Virus record (IMG/VR): IMGVR_UViG_3300025889_000338
Span: 1 to 38,243 of that record
DNA length: 38,243 bases
Reading direction: 5' to 3' (one strand)
From: a virus
Shown here piece by piece: positions 23,066 through 30,631 of the stretch; position 1 is the stretch's first letter, and the number at the start of each line of letters is the position of its first letter. A program made the position numbers and the translations under genes. The notes beneath the pieces were generated by a model, which made no database searches, was not told the DNA's origin, and saw only the letters and a list, made by a program, of their open reading frames with translations.

Positions 23066-23605
23066 CTATATTATATCCCAATAGTCAAATCTAAAATCAA
23101 CGGTAAATGTAATTGCTGGAGTATCACCTGCAGTGGTCTCTAAAGATACTGTGCTTAGGTTAGTTGGAAATGCTCCATAATATTTAATCTGTTTGTTTTG
23201 ATTGTTGTGGCTGCTGAGAACAATGACAGTCAAATCACCCATAATAGGTATATTTGTACTGTCATTGAGTGTTCTCTTATCTTTTATTGGCTTTTCAACC
23301 ATACGCTCGAGCCAATTATACAACTCTGAGTATGATGCCATATTTTCATCCATCAACACAGTAAAGTTTACAGGTGGAAATGTTAATTTATCGCCTGGAA
23401 AAAATACATCGGCTCTTCTAAAAGGAACCTGTGCTGGATTAATGTCAACTCCTGGATGTGCAACTGATTGAGCAAAAAATTCAAAGTTTGGATAATTTTC
23501 TCTATCAATAATTACTCTAAATCCTGTAGGTTGTAATAAGCTAACTGTACTTATTTTATCTACGCTTGGAGATACAGAAGTTGTTTTGTTTGTTTGAAAT
23601 GCCAT
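23066..23605 (-). CDS. gp19-like tail-tube-fold protein (second copy)
   Basis: 179 aa, close in length to gp19 here (175 aa) and alignable by eye to it: FRVII..(gp19 FKVTI), PFRRADVFFPG (PFRGRELKVAG), a short ELYNWLERM helix (ALERWSNAI), IKYYGAFPTNLSTVSLE (TYNFRGAFPEQISQIDLA) and a YW near the end (FRFDYWDII, WQYQYWES). This indicates a diverged tube-fold paralogue, perhaps a tube-terminating or tube-initiating ring protein (the gp3 or gp54/gp48 role in T4). A TATAAATA late box ends 6 nt before its ATG, so the mRNA may be leaderless. Confidence 0.7.
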   Translation of the reverse strand: MAFQTNKTTSVSPSVDKISTVSLLQPTGFRVIIDRENYPNFEFFAQSVAHPGVDINPAQVPFRRADVFFPGDKLTFPPVNFTVLMDENMASYSELYNWLERMVEKPIKDKRTLNDSTNIPIMGDLTVIVLSSHNNQNKQIKYYGAFPTNLSTVSLETTAGDTPAITFTVDFRFDYWDII

Positions 23606-23611
23606 ATAGAC

Positions 23612-23619
23612 TATTTATA
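23612..23619 (-). promoter_or_regulatory. Late promoter box TATAAATA before the gp19-like gene
   Basis: Perfect late box on the minus strand, 6 nt upstream of ATG 23605. It overlaps the last codons of the 71-aa gene region (stop at 23625) closely enough that the two genes are probably transcribed separately. Confidence 0.65.
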
Positions 23620-23624
23620 TGTTT

Positions 23625-23840
23625 TTACTTCTCGTTTACAAACTCATTTAATTGTTTTGCAACAGCAATAACATCTTCTGCATTAATAGTTCTTAACGGA
23701 AGCTCTTTTGTGTTTCCTTCATTGTGAGAGTTCCATTCAAAAACTGCTTGATATTCTCTATCAATGTTAGCAGTTAATAAGTCTTGGGCTTGTGATAATA
23801 GATCGGCTCGGATTTCGAACCCTGATTTTGATTGTGACAT
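23625..23840 (-). CDS. 71-aa protein downstream of the capsid gene
   Basis: 71 aa with a good ribosome site (AGGAG before ATG 23840). Helical, acidic: FEIRADLLSQAQDLLTANIDREYQAVFEWN, then INAEDVIAVAKQLNEFVNEK. No family recognised with confidence. It lies just beyond the gp23 terminator, so it relies on read-through or an unseen promoter. It is probably a small virion or assembly protein, judging only from location. Confidence 0.65.
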   Translation of the reverse strand: MSQSKSGFEIRADLLSQAQDLLTANIDREYQAVFEWNSHNEGNTKELPLRTINAEDVIAVAKQLNEFVNEK

Positions 23841-23863
23841 TTTTGTCTCCTGTGTTTGTGTGT

Positions 23864-23898
23864 GTTTAAATTTTAAAGAGGGGACCGAAGTCCCCTCT
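23864..23898 (-). terminator. Terminator after the major capsid gene
   Basis: Perfect 9-bp stem AGAGGGGAC/GTCCCCTCT with a UUCG tetraloop (23898-23877), followed on the minus strand by TTAAAATTTAAAC. It lies 46 nt after the gp23 stop and uses the same loop as the terminator behind the clamp gene. Confidence 0.8.
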
Positions 23899-23943
23899 CT
23901 ATACCTCCGTACAAAAACTTCGGTAGAATTATCTATACCTAAA

Positions 23944-25275
23944 TTAGGTTAAGATATTGTCTACTCTGAAGATTCTGTAGTATTGGTTAGTTCTAACAGC
24001 AGCTAGACCGTCAGTAGGTGTTGAACCTACGAATGGGTTTGATACCATTCCGTAACGAGTTTTGAACCCGATACGTGGTTGGAAGGTATCCTCAGCAACT
24101 GCTCTGACCATTTGTAATGGAACATATGGGCAGTAGAACACGCCAGCATCATAAGGATTAGATCCTTTGAAACCAACGTTAGCGTAATCGCCAGTAGCAT
24201 ATGGGTCAATATAGACCTTCATGCGGCCGTTTAATGTACCAGCAAAAGTATTGCCAGTATCATCAACGTTAAGAGCTGTGCTCATAGCTGGTGTGTAGTC
24301 AAGCATACCAGAAGCAGCTAAAGCAGTAGCAACGTCTGATGAACAGATAACTACGTTACCTTTTCCTCTACGTGTATTTTTAGCAATTTGGTTAGCTTCA
24401 CGATCCAACTGAACTACAAGACCCTTGAATTTTTCAGCTGACCATCTACCATCAGCGTCTGATGCCATATTGAATATACCATCAATTGCGACGTTAGCAG
24501 TAGTAGCACCTAGTTGAGCTTGAGAGTTAAGAGTTCTGATAACTTCTCTATTGATTTCAGCAAGGATTTCAGTAGAAAGAATGTTAGCAAGCTCTGTCTC
24601 AGCGTCTAGGCCGTGGATAGCTTTAAGGTCTTGAGCAAGTTCTAAGCTGTAGTCAGCTCTTAGTGCTCTTGATTTTGCAGTAACGGTTTGCTTCTCAATG
24701 GTGAAACCCATTTGCTGAATAGCAGTAGCACCTGAAGAGCCTAATTGCTCAGCCTCTACAGTAGTCATACCGCCAGCAGCGTGTGCTGCAGAGATGTCAG
24801 AGTCAGCAATAGTGCCGTCTCCGTCACCATCTGAGATACCTTCTAGACCTGAAACATTATCAGAGTCATGAGTACCAGCAGAGTCACCAGAGAATCGTGT
24901 GTCAGCTTCGTTGAAGAGAGCTTCTCTTGAAGCAGTTGAACCGCTCTGATAGCGTGATTTCATCGCAAAGATTAAGCCTGTAGGACCAGTCATTGGTTGT
25001 ACCCCACAAACATCATAAGCGATAAGGTTAGGCATTGCACGTCTAACAAGTGAGATCAATACTGGATCCCATGTTCCGATGCTGCTAGTAGCGTTAGCTG
25101 GTGCAGCCTCAGTAATGAAACCTTGTTCTTGAGCTCTTTGCTCACGCAATGCTTTTTCTTGGTTCTCTAGAACCACGGCTGTAACAGCCTTACGATGATG
25201 ATCTGTAATAGAACCAGCTGACTCTTCACTGAGTACTGGATTCCACTTTTCGATCAATTGATCATATGATTGCAT
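23944..25275 (-). CDS. 23: Major capsid protein gp23
   Basis: 443 aa, T4-like gp23 by position after scaffold and protease and by its sequence (GTWDPVLISLVRRAMPNLIAYDVCGVQPM, and PLQMVRAVAEDTFQPRIGFKTRYG near the end). The N-terminus carries ITE (54-56) followed by AAPANATS, a good fit for the I/L-x-E cleavage site of the gp21 protease, giving a mature protein of about 387 aa. No gp24 (vertex) gene follows, as in marine relatives. Ribosome site AGGAG. Confidence 0.93.
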   Translation of the reverse strand: MQSYDQLIEKWNPVLSEESAGSITDHHRKAVTAVVLENQEKALREQRAQEQGFITEAAPANATSSIGTWDPVLISLVRRAMPNLIAYDVCGVQPMTGPTGLIFAMKSRYQSGSTASREALFNEADTRFSGDSAGTHDSDNVSGLEGISDGDGDGTIADSDISAAHAAGGMTTVEAEQLGSSGATAIQQMGFTIEKQTVTAKSRALRADYSLELAQDLKAIHGLDAETELANILSTEILAEINREVIRTLNSQAQLGATTANVAIDGIFNMASDADGRWSAEKFKGLVVQLDREANQIAKNTRRGKGNVVICSSDVATALAASGMLDYTPAMSTALNVDDTGNTFAGTLNGRMKVYIDPYATGDYANVGFKGSNPYDAGVFYCPYVPLQMVRAVAEDTFQPRIGFKTRYGMVSNPFVGSTPTDGLAAVRTNQYYRIFRVDNILT

Positions 25276-25305
25276 TGTTTTCTCCTAATGGAAGGTTAAA
25301 AATTA

Positions 25306-26298
25306 TTACTTCTTAACTTTACGAATTGCATGGATGTAAGAAGACATGAGGTCAGAGACTTCTTCGGTGATACCTTCACCGCTGTCTTCAACTTCTTCTT
25401 CTAGATCTTGCGCTTCGACAGTTTTGTTTTTGAAGTAAGATTCTTTAATTGTTTTTACTTTATTTGCAAAAGTAGCTTCGTCTTCGAAATCAACATCTTC
25501 GACTAAGCCTTTTAACTTCTCGACTTCTGTATCAGCTAAATCTTTAGCAGCTTCACGAATGACAGCTTCTCTCTGATAACCTTCGAGAAGTTTTGAAGTT
25601 TCGATTGCGGACTCGGTTGCTTCGTTTAGTTTGCCTTCTAGCTCTTCAACGGTTTCAGCAAGCTCGTCGACTAGGTCAACTTTAGATTCTGGAACTTCAA
25701 TGTAAGATTCAGTGAATAAATCTTTCAATTTACCCATGAATGCTTCAGCAATTTCAGTACGTAAACCGTTCTGAATAGCTAATTGATTTTCCTTCATCCA
25801 GTTTTCAACTACGTAATTTAAGTAGCTATCAACTTTTTCAACTAGTTCGTTTTTAGTAGCTTGTACTTCTTCGTCTAGTTTAGTTTGATATTGCTCTTCT
25901 AAACGATCAATTTCTTGAGTTAGTTTAGATTTAACAGCAGCCTCAAAAATCACCGCAGCTTTTCCTTTAAACTCATCGCTTAAAGTAGCTTCGGACTCAA
26001 CTAGTGCGTTAAGATCTTCAGAAAAGTCTAATTCGACATCTTCCATCTTATAGCCATAACCAGCTTTTAATTTTTGCATAGGCTCGGAATTTGATTTGTC
26101 CCCCTTTCTTGCAGGTGCTTTCTTAGTCGCATCAGCGGCTTTGTCAGCAGCAGCAACAGAGGCTTTCTCAGCGTCCTTCCCTACTTCTGGTTTGTCTTTT
26201 TCTACACCAGAGCCCTTAGGTTCTTGAGCTTCACTCACGATTTCTTCGTTATCAACTGAATCGTGGAGTTCTGTCTCTTGGTTTTCTATATCGGACAT
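25306..26298 (-). CDS. 22: Prohead scaffolding core protein gp22
   Basis: 330 aa, highly charged and mostly helical. The N-terminus is Ala/Lys/Glu-rich and low-complexity (to about residue 70), followed by predicted coiled coils around 120-150 and 205-235, and a tail ending IHAIRKVKK. It forms the internal core on which gp23 assembles and is then digested by gp21. Position between gp21 and gp23 and composition make the call; there is a ribosome site AGGAG before ATG 26298. Confidence 0.85.
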   Translation of the reverse strand: MSDIENQETELHDSVDNEEIVSEAQEPKGSGVEKDKPEVGKDAEKASVAAADKAADATKKAPARKGDKSNSEPMQKLKAGYGYKMEDVELDFSEDLNALVESEATLSDEFKGKAAVIFEAAVKSKLTQEIDRLEEQYQTKLDEEVQATKNELVEKVDSYLNYVVENWMKENQLAIQNGLRTEIAEAFMGKLKDLFTESYIEVPESKVDLVDELAETVEELEGKLNEATESAIETSKLLEGYQREAVIREAAKDLADTEVEKLKGLVEDVDFEDEATFANKVKTIKESYFKNKTVEAQDLEEEVEDSGEGITEEVSDLMSSYIHAIRKVKK

Positions 26299-26312
26299 TT
26301 TAATCTCCTAAT

Positions 26313-26966
26313 TTACGATTTGAGTAACGAGAGGAAATTCTTAAACTCACGAACTTGTGCCTCATAGAGGCCAGGACGCTTTGCTTTCTTAATTTCAGTC
26401 TCCATCTTCTCAATATGTCTTGCTTCGATAATGCCGTTATTCCAGACCCAGTCAACACCTTCCATGATACCATTAACAAATGCATTAGGTGCGCTTGGAT
26501 CTTGCACAATATCTACTGTGTTTAGAATATAGTCATCTTTTACGACCATCACGCCATTTCTACTTTCAAGACTTCCCATACCACGAGTTGAAACACCTAG
26601 TCTAACGCCACCATCTAGTAGACCTTTTACGATCTTACCATTAGGAGTGTCGAGAATAGATGCTCTTCCTACCACATCATTTCCCTCAAATTTGAGATCG
26701 GTGATGCGGTGAGAAACTTTATCTAAGTTAACTGTAGGACCTTCAGGGTGATTTAATTCACCAACAGCTCTACCAGTTTTAACTTGCTCATCGACATATT
26801 TGCCGACGGCTTTTTCCATGATCACTTTTGGATATATGCGACCATTTCTATTTTTTTGATCGGCCTGAGCAAATACGCCTTCAATAGCATATTTCTTTTC
26901 GCCTTTTTCGTTTGCTTCAACAATAACTTCAAGATTGTTTTCTACGTATTCTGCTATTAACTTCAT
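26313..26966 (-). CDS. 21: Prohead core protease gp21
   Basis: 217 aa, the usual size. AVGELNHPEGPTVNLDKVSH with His73, GVSTRGMGSL with the presumed nucleophile Ser126, and TVDIVQDPSAPNAFVNG with Asp152 form the herpes-protease-like catalytic set of gp21. It cleaves gp22, gp23 and other prohead proteins at I/L-x-E sites. Confidence 0.93.
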   Translation of the reverse strand: MKLIAEYVENNLEVIVEANEKGEKKYAIEGVFAQADQKNRNGRIYPKVIMEKAVGKYVDEQVKTGRAVGELNHPEGPTVNLDKVSHRITDLKFEGNDVVGRASILDTPNGKIVKGLLDGGVRLGVSTRGMGSLESRNGVMVVKDDYILNTVDIVQDPSAPNAFVNGIMEGVDWVWNNGIIEARHIEKMETEIKKAKRPGLYEAQVREFKNFLSLLKS

Positions 26967-26969
26967 ATC

Positions 26970-27251
26970 TTACCCGTCCGGATTAGTTATTTTACAAAAC
27001 TTTACAGCGGCATTTGATGCATATACTACATCACCCGGAAGTTTTCTTATTAAGTGAATTTCATTAGGTGGTAATGTCATTGATACTGATTGCCCTAATG
27101 CTGTTGCTGAATCTGCAACACCTACAGTGTATGCTGTTGTTGTACTAGAATTTACTGCTCTTACGTTAGTAGCAAGTGATACATTTACTCCAGTACCAGC
27201 AGAGTCACCGCTTGTAATTTCGCTTGTTAGTGGTTTGTATATGTTTGCCAT
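26970..27251 (-). CDS. 93-aa beta-rich protein in the prohead cluster
   Basis: 93 aa, rich in Ser, Thr, Ala and Val (VNVSLATNVRAVNSSTTTAYTVGVADSATALGQSVSMTLPPNEIHLIRKLPGD), suggesting a compact beta fold such as small virion decoration proteins have. No family recognised. It lies between gp21 and a 74-aa gene, with GGAGATG before the start. A structural role is a positional inference. Confidence 0.6.
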   Translation of the reverse strand: MANIYKPLTSEITSGDSAGTGVNVSLATNVRAVNSSTTTAYTVGVADSATALGQSVSMTLPPNEIHLIRKLPGDVVYASNAAVKFCKITNPDG

Positions 27252-27476
27252 TTACATCTCCGCTTGTTTTATAAAAGCTCTAGCCATTTTTTCTGCCTGA
27301 GCTTGTGTTAAATACTTATCTAACATATCTCCGTCGATATGTGCATGAAATTTGCCATCGCTAGCTTTTTGTATTTCAACAGTATGAGTACCAACCTTTA
27401 TCTTTTTCACGAGTTTACCGTGAACAGCTGATTTATTTCTGGTTACTCCCCTTCTAACTTCGGCAAATGTCTTCAT
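27252..27476 (-). CDS. 74-aa basic protein at the position of T4 gene 68
   Basis: 74 aa, basic (MKTFAEVRRGVTRNK, KLVKKIKVG), with a C-terminal helix (LTQAQAEKMARAFIKQAEM). It sits where T4 has core gene 68, between the acidic core protein and the protease, but I cannot show homology. A late box TATAAATA at 27485-27492 ends 8 nt before the ATG, which would make a transcript with a leader of only a few bases. Confidence 0.6.
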   Translation of the reverse strand: MKTFAEVRRGVTRNKSAVHGKLVKKIKVGTHTVEIQKASDGKFHAHIDGDMLDKYLTQAQAEKMARAFIKQAEM

Positions 27477-27484
27477 ATTAGATA

Positions 27485-27492
27485 TATTTATA
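27485..27492 (-). promoter_or_regulatory. Late promoter box TATAAATA before the 74-aa gene
   Basis: Perfect late box on the minus strand overlapping the end of the methyltransferase-like gene (stop at 27488). It would drive the 74-aa gene, the 93-aa gene, gp21, gp22 and gp23. Confidence 0.6.
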
Positions 27493-28165
27493 ATATTTTT
27501 GTTTTCAACTCGTTAATTATTTCTTTTATATTTCCATAGTGATGAAAATTAGACATTTTTAACGATTTAAAATCATAAAAACTTTGTGTTTCTTTCCTAC
27601 CTAAGATAATACAGTTATTACCATATTTCTCAAACTTAGATAATATTTTGTAGACTTTCTCGTAATCAACTATATCATTTTGTTCTGAAGTTGAATGATA
27701 AAAAAATCTAAAAAATATTAACCAATCAAATTTCTCTTCACATTTATGAATGGTAAAATCATCTTTGTTTACATCATTCATTGTATAATCTATATTAACA
27801 TCAAAATAGGTGCGCATAAGTCTGAATGCCCTTACACCATCTGTTGGTTTAGGATCATCAAAATATTCTACCGTTTTGATTGGATTATCGAAGTATTTAC
27901 AAACGTATTCTAAGTATCCTCCTCCAGTTCCTACATTGAGTATACTTTCAGAGTGTATATTGAGTGTTTTAAGTGTATCGTATGTTATTAATGCTTGATT
28001 TAAATGTATTCTATGTGTATTTGTAACTAAGTATTGTATTTGTGAGTTCCAAGGTCTAAATCTAAGTAAACCTTGATTACTAATAATGTATAAAAGATAT
28101 TTTTCAGAGAGGTTTTCTAAATTACTGAGGATCTTCTTCGGAAGTCTCTTCAGGTTCTTCGCCAT
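27488..28165 (-). CDS. SAM-methyltransferase-like protein inside the prohead cluster
   Basis: 225 aa from ATG 28165; further in-frame ATGs go up to 28222, all inside the acidic core gene, so the start is uncertain and AGGAG directly abuts this ATG. Motif I SILNVGTGGGYLEYV (about 74-88) indicates SAM binding, followed by VEYFDDP and DWLIFFRFFYH. The substrate is unknown. Its codons are more AT-rich than the flanking head genes, and it separates the portal/core genes from the protease, so it looks like an inserted cargo gene. Confidence 0.55.
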   Translation of the reverse strand: MAKNLKRLPKKILSNLENLSEKYLLYIISNQGLLRFRPWNSQIQYLVTNTHRIHLNQALITYDTLKTLNIHSESILNVGTGGGYLEYVCKYFDNPIKTVEYFDDPKPTDGVRAFRLMRTYFDVNIDYTMNDVNKDDFTIHKCEEKFDWLIFFRFFYHSTSEQNDIVDYEKVYKILSKFEKYGNNCIILGRKETQSFYDFKSLKMSNFHHYGNIKEIINELKTKIL

Positions 28166-28499
28166 CTCCTGTTTCGTCATCTCCGTCGGCTGATTCGTCA
28201 TCATTTTCATCTTCCTCATCATCTAATTCAACTTCATCAGCAGCTTCAATTTCTGCTTCAACCTCGTTTGCAGCTTCTTCTGCTTCGAGATCAGCATTTG
28301 AAACTTCACCAGCAACTAATTCTTCGTCTGGTTCAACCCCTACTTGAGGTTCAAAAATTTGACCAGCTATTTTAGTTCTAGCTTGATCTAAAGTATCTTG
28401 TAATTTAGAATTGATTAAACCTTCAAAATCATCACCTGCTTTTGAAAATTCTTTACTTGCAATATTATCAATCATTTTAGCTATCGCTTCATTACTCAT
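28122..28499 (-). CDS. Acidic prohead core protein (gp67/68-like position)
   Basis: 125 aa. The N-terminal half (MSNEAIAKMIDNIASKEFSKAGDDFEGLINSKL) is helical; residues 55-125 are extremely acidic (runs of Glu and Asp, as in DDEEDENDDES). T4 gene 67 encodes a similarly acidic prohead core protein just after gene 20, which is the position here. LEDE/DVELD-like I/L-x-E sites could be cut by gp21. Homology is suggested by position and composition. Confidence 0.7.
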   Translation of the reverse strand: MSNEAIAKMIDNIASKEFSKAGDDFEGLINSKLQDTLDQARTKIAGQIFEPQVGVEPDEELVAGEVSNADLEAEEAANEVEAEIEAADEVELDDEEDENDDESADGDDETGDGEEPEETSEEDPQ

Positions 28500-30004
28500 T
28501 ATAATTCTCCATCATCTGGTTGTTGCGTTTGTTGTATTTGCCTTTGCATGTTTTCTATTTCATCATCATTTAGCATGAGAACATGTTTATATACCCATTC
28601 TTTAGAGAAGTACTCACCTACATATTGTTGAACCTGATCCATGGTCTGAAGCCTTTCTCTCATCAGATCCTGATTTTTCAATTCAACAAAGTGGTTATCT
28701 CTTTGATAGTCAACGATGATATCATTATACCAAGAATCCCAATCTTCTTCGGTAATAATTCCTTTTAGCATAAGCTGTTTCTTTAGAATCTCTAAGAATA
28801 ACATAGAGAATCTCTTACGTAGACGATCAATGAATTTTTGGAATTTGATTTCGTCTCGTGTAATTTCTGTTGTTCTACCAAGCGAGAACTGAGCTTCTTG
28901 CTCTAATCTTTGTAGTGGAACATTCAGAGATCTATATAATTTTTTCTGGAAGTATATGATATCTTCAATGTTTCCAAGGTTCTCACCACCAGGCAGAGTA
29001 GAAACTTCTGTACCTCTACCACCTTCTCTTCGTGGCATCCAGAAGTCTTCCAACATTGACATATGTTTTCTGTCGTCTTTTAGTTCACCAGTAGCAGCAT
29101 CGTATACAAGTTTGTTACGATATCTTGCCATGATATCTTTCATGTATTGTTCTGCTTTACCCCGTGGTAAGTTACCAACGTCCACATAAAAGATTCTACG
29201 TTCTGGTGCTCTTGCTAATCTGTAAATAACAAGAGAATCTTCCATCATTCTTAACTGATTGATTGGTTTCAATGCTTTGTGAAGGAATGAAATGACTCTC
29301 TTCTTATTTTCATCCATTAGACCTGAAGTTACGTAACTTACAGAGTCTAACGATAATCTAATTCCACTGTTTTGTTGTCCTGGTTTTTCTTGAAAGATAT
29401 AAAACTCATTAACTTTCTTAACGACAGTTGCACCTGTTTTTTCGTCTTTGTCTTTTTTAACTTGTTTTACTTTACGTATTTTAGATGAATCAATAACACG
29501 AATATCTTGAATACCTTTCTTAGGATTTGCTTCATCTACAACTAGGTGATGGAATATTCTACCATCTACGTACCAGTTTCTAAATATATCATGACCATTA
29601 TCATTGAACCTTAACATATTTAGAATCTGATCAAATTCTTCTCGCATTCTTAATTTAATGCTTTCTGATGTATTAACACCGTCTAATACTAATTCAACTA
29701 TTGATTTATTATCTCCAGTTGTAATGGCTTCGTTAACAATATCTTCAATCGCAGCATCAACTTCAGGATGCATTGATACACCGCGATATTTCTTAATCAA
29801 TTGTATATTATCTTTTGCATCTCCTTCTTTATCAAAGTCAATATATTGGCCGTAATGTGCACCTGCAGCGGTGACATATCCTGACCCATCTTGATCCTGA
29901 GGAGGAACAATTGATTTTAAATTGTCCTTATCTGTACTTACTTTGGCTCCAGCTCTTCTGAGCTCAAAACCAAACATTTTTATTAAAGCATCTTCGTTTG
30001 CCAT
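28499..30004 (-). CDS. 20: Portal protein gp20
   Basis: 501 aa, close to T4 gp20. The central portion IVELVLDGVNTSESIKLRMREEFDQIL, VYRLARAPERRIFYVDVGNLP, AEQYMKDIMARYRNKL and MLEDFWMPRREGGRGTEVSTLPGG carry the signature of T4-like portals used as the standard marine marker gene. It forms the dodecameric ring at the unique vertex for DNA entry. The stop overlaps the next ATG by 1 nt. A hairpin and a late-box variant lie in its leader. Confidence 0.95.
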   Translation of the reverse strand: MANEDALIKMFGFELRRAGAKVSTDKDNLKSIVPPQDQDGSGYVTAAGAHYGQYIDFDKEGDAKDNIQLIKKYRGVSMHPEVDAAIEDIVNEAITTGDNKSIVELVLDGVNTSESIKLRMREEFDQILNMLRFNDNGHDIFRNWYVDGRIFHHLVVDEANPKKGIQDIRVIDSSKIRKVKQVKKDKDEKTGATVVKKVNEFYIFQEKPGQQNSGIRLSLDSVSYVTSGLMDENKKRVISFLHKALKPINQLRMMEDSLVIYRLARAPERRIFYVDVGNLPRGKAEQYMKDIMARYRNKLVYDAATGELKDDRKHMSMLEDFWMPRREGGRGTEVSTLPGGENLGNIEDIIYFQKKLYRSLNVPLQRLEQEAQFSLGRTTEITRDEIKFQKFIDRLRKRFSMLFLEILKKQLMLKGIITEEDWDSWYNDIIVDYQRDNHFVELKNQDLMRERLQTMDQVQQYVGEYFSKEWVYKHVLMLNDDEIENMQRQIQQTQQPDDGEL

Positions 30005-30021
30005 TTATTTTCCTGTGTTAA

Positions 30022-30045
30022 GGGAGCTCCGTTTCCAGAGCTCCC
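30022..30045 (-). promoter_or_regulatory. Leader hairpin of the portal gene
   Basis: Perfect 8-bp stem GGGAGCTC/GAGCTCCC with an 8-nt loop. The tail TTAACACAGG is not a proper T-run and carries the gp20 ribosome site AGGA. It could be a leaky terminator for gp19 transcripts or a 5' protective hairpin of gp20 mRNA. Confidence 0.5.
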
Positions 30046-30050
30046 GTTAC

Positions 30051-30058
30051 TACTTATA
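30051..30058 (-). promoter_or_regulatory. Late-promoter-like box TATAAGTA before gp20
   Basis: One mismatch from TATAAATA. Transcription from it would begin near 30045, i.e. at the base of the hairpin at 30022-30045. Confidence 0.4.
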
Positions 30059-30091
30059 ACAAAAATAAGTTACCTAAAATATTCAAACAGA

Positions 30092-30619
30092 TTAGGTAGT
30101 TGTTGCTGACTCCCAATATTGGTACTGCCAGGTGCAATCGAATACTTCAATCGTATCGTTGTTTTCATAAGCCAAATCTATTTGACTTATTTGCTCTGGG
30201 AAAGCACCACGGAAGTTGTAAGTTTTTAGAACGGATTCGTCTCGATCTAATTGTTCTACAATTAAGTCAGCTTGGTAATCTGTTGGTGATGTAAGACCAA
30301 CATTTGTACTGTGAGCATTAATCGCATTCGACCATCTTTCTAAAGCGTTACGGACATTGAAGTCAGTATCGTTATAGACTTGAGTTACCCAAGGTTGGAA
30401 AGTACGTACACCCGCAACTTTAAGTTCCCTTCCTCTAAATGGTACAGGAATTGTACTCATTAAAGATTCAGGTAAAGTTGCTGCTCGTACTAAAAACGAG
30501 GTTAGCTCAACATCACCTTCAGCAAAAGCTGGGTAATTGATAGTTACTTTGAACAGATTAGGACGAGCACCACCACCTTTGATCTTCGATTTAAAATCGT
30601 CTACGCCTAAAATAGCCAT
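30092..30619 (-). CDS. 19: Tail tube protein gp19
   Basis: 175 aa. Phage_T4_gp19 pattern: ARPNLFKVTINYPAF, FLVRAATLPESLMSTIPVPFRGRELKVAG, FNVRNALERWSNAI, YNFRGAFPEQISQIDLAYENNDTIEVFDCTWQYQYWE. It polymerises into the inner tube of the contractile tail. It follows gp18 with good spacing (AGGAG). A diverged relative lies at 23066-23605. Confidence 0.93.
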   Translation of the reverse strand: MAILGVDDFKSKIKGGGARPNLFKVTINYPAFAEGDVELTSFLVRAATLPESLMSTIPVPFRGRELKVAGVRTFQPWVTQVYNDTDFNVRNALERWSNAINAHSTNVGLTSPTDYQADLIVEQLDRDESVLKTYNFRGAFPEQISQIDLAYENNDTIEVFDCTWQYQYWESATTT

Positions 30620-30631
30620 GTTATTCTCCTA

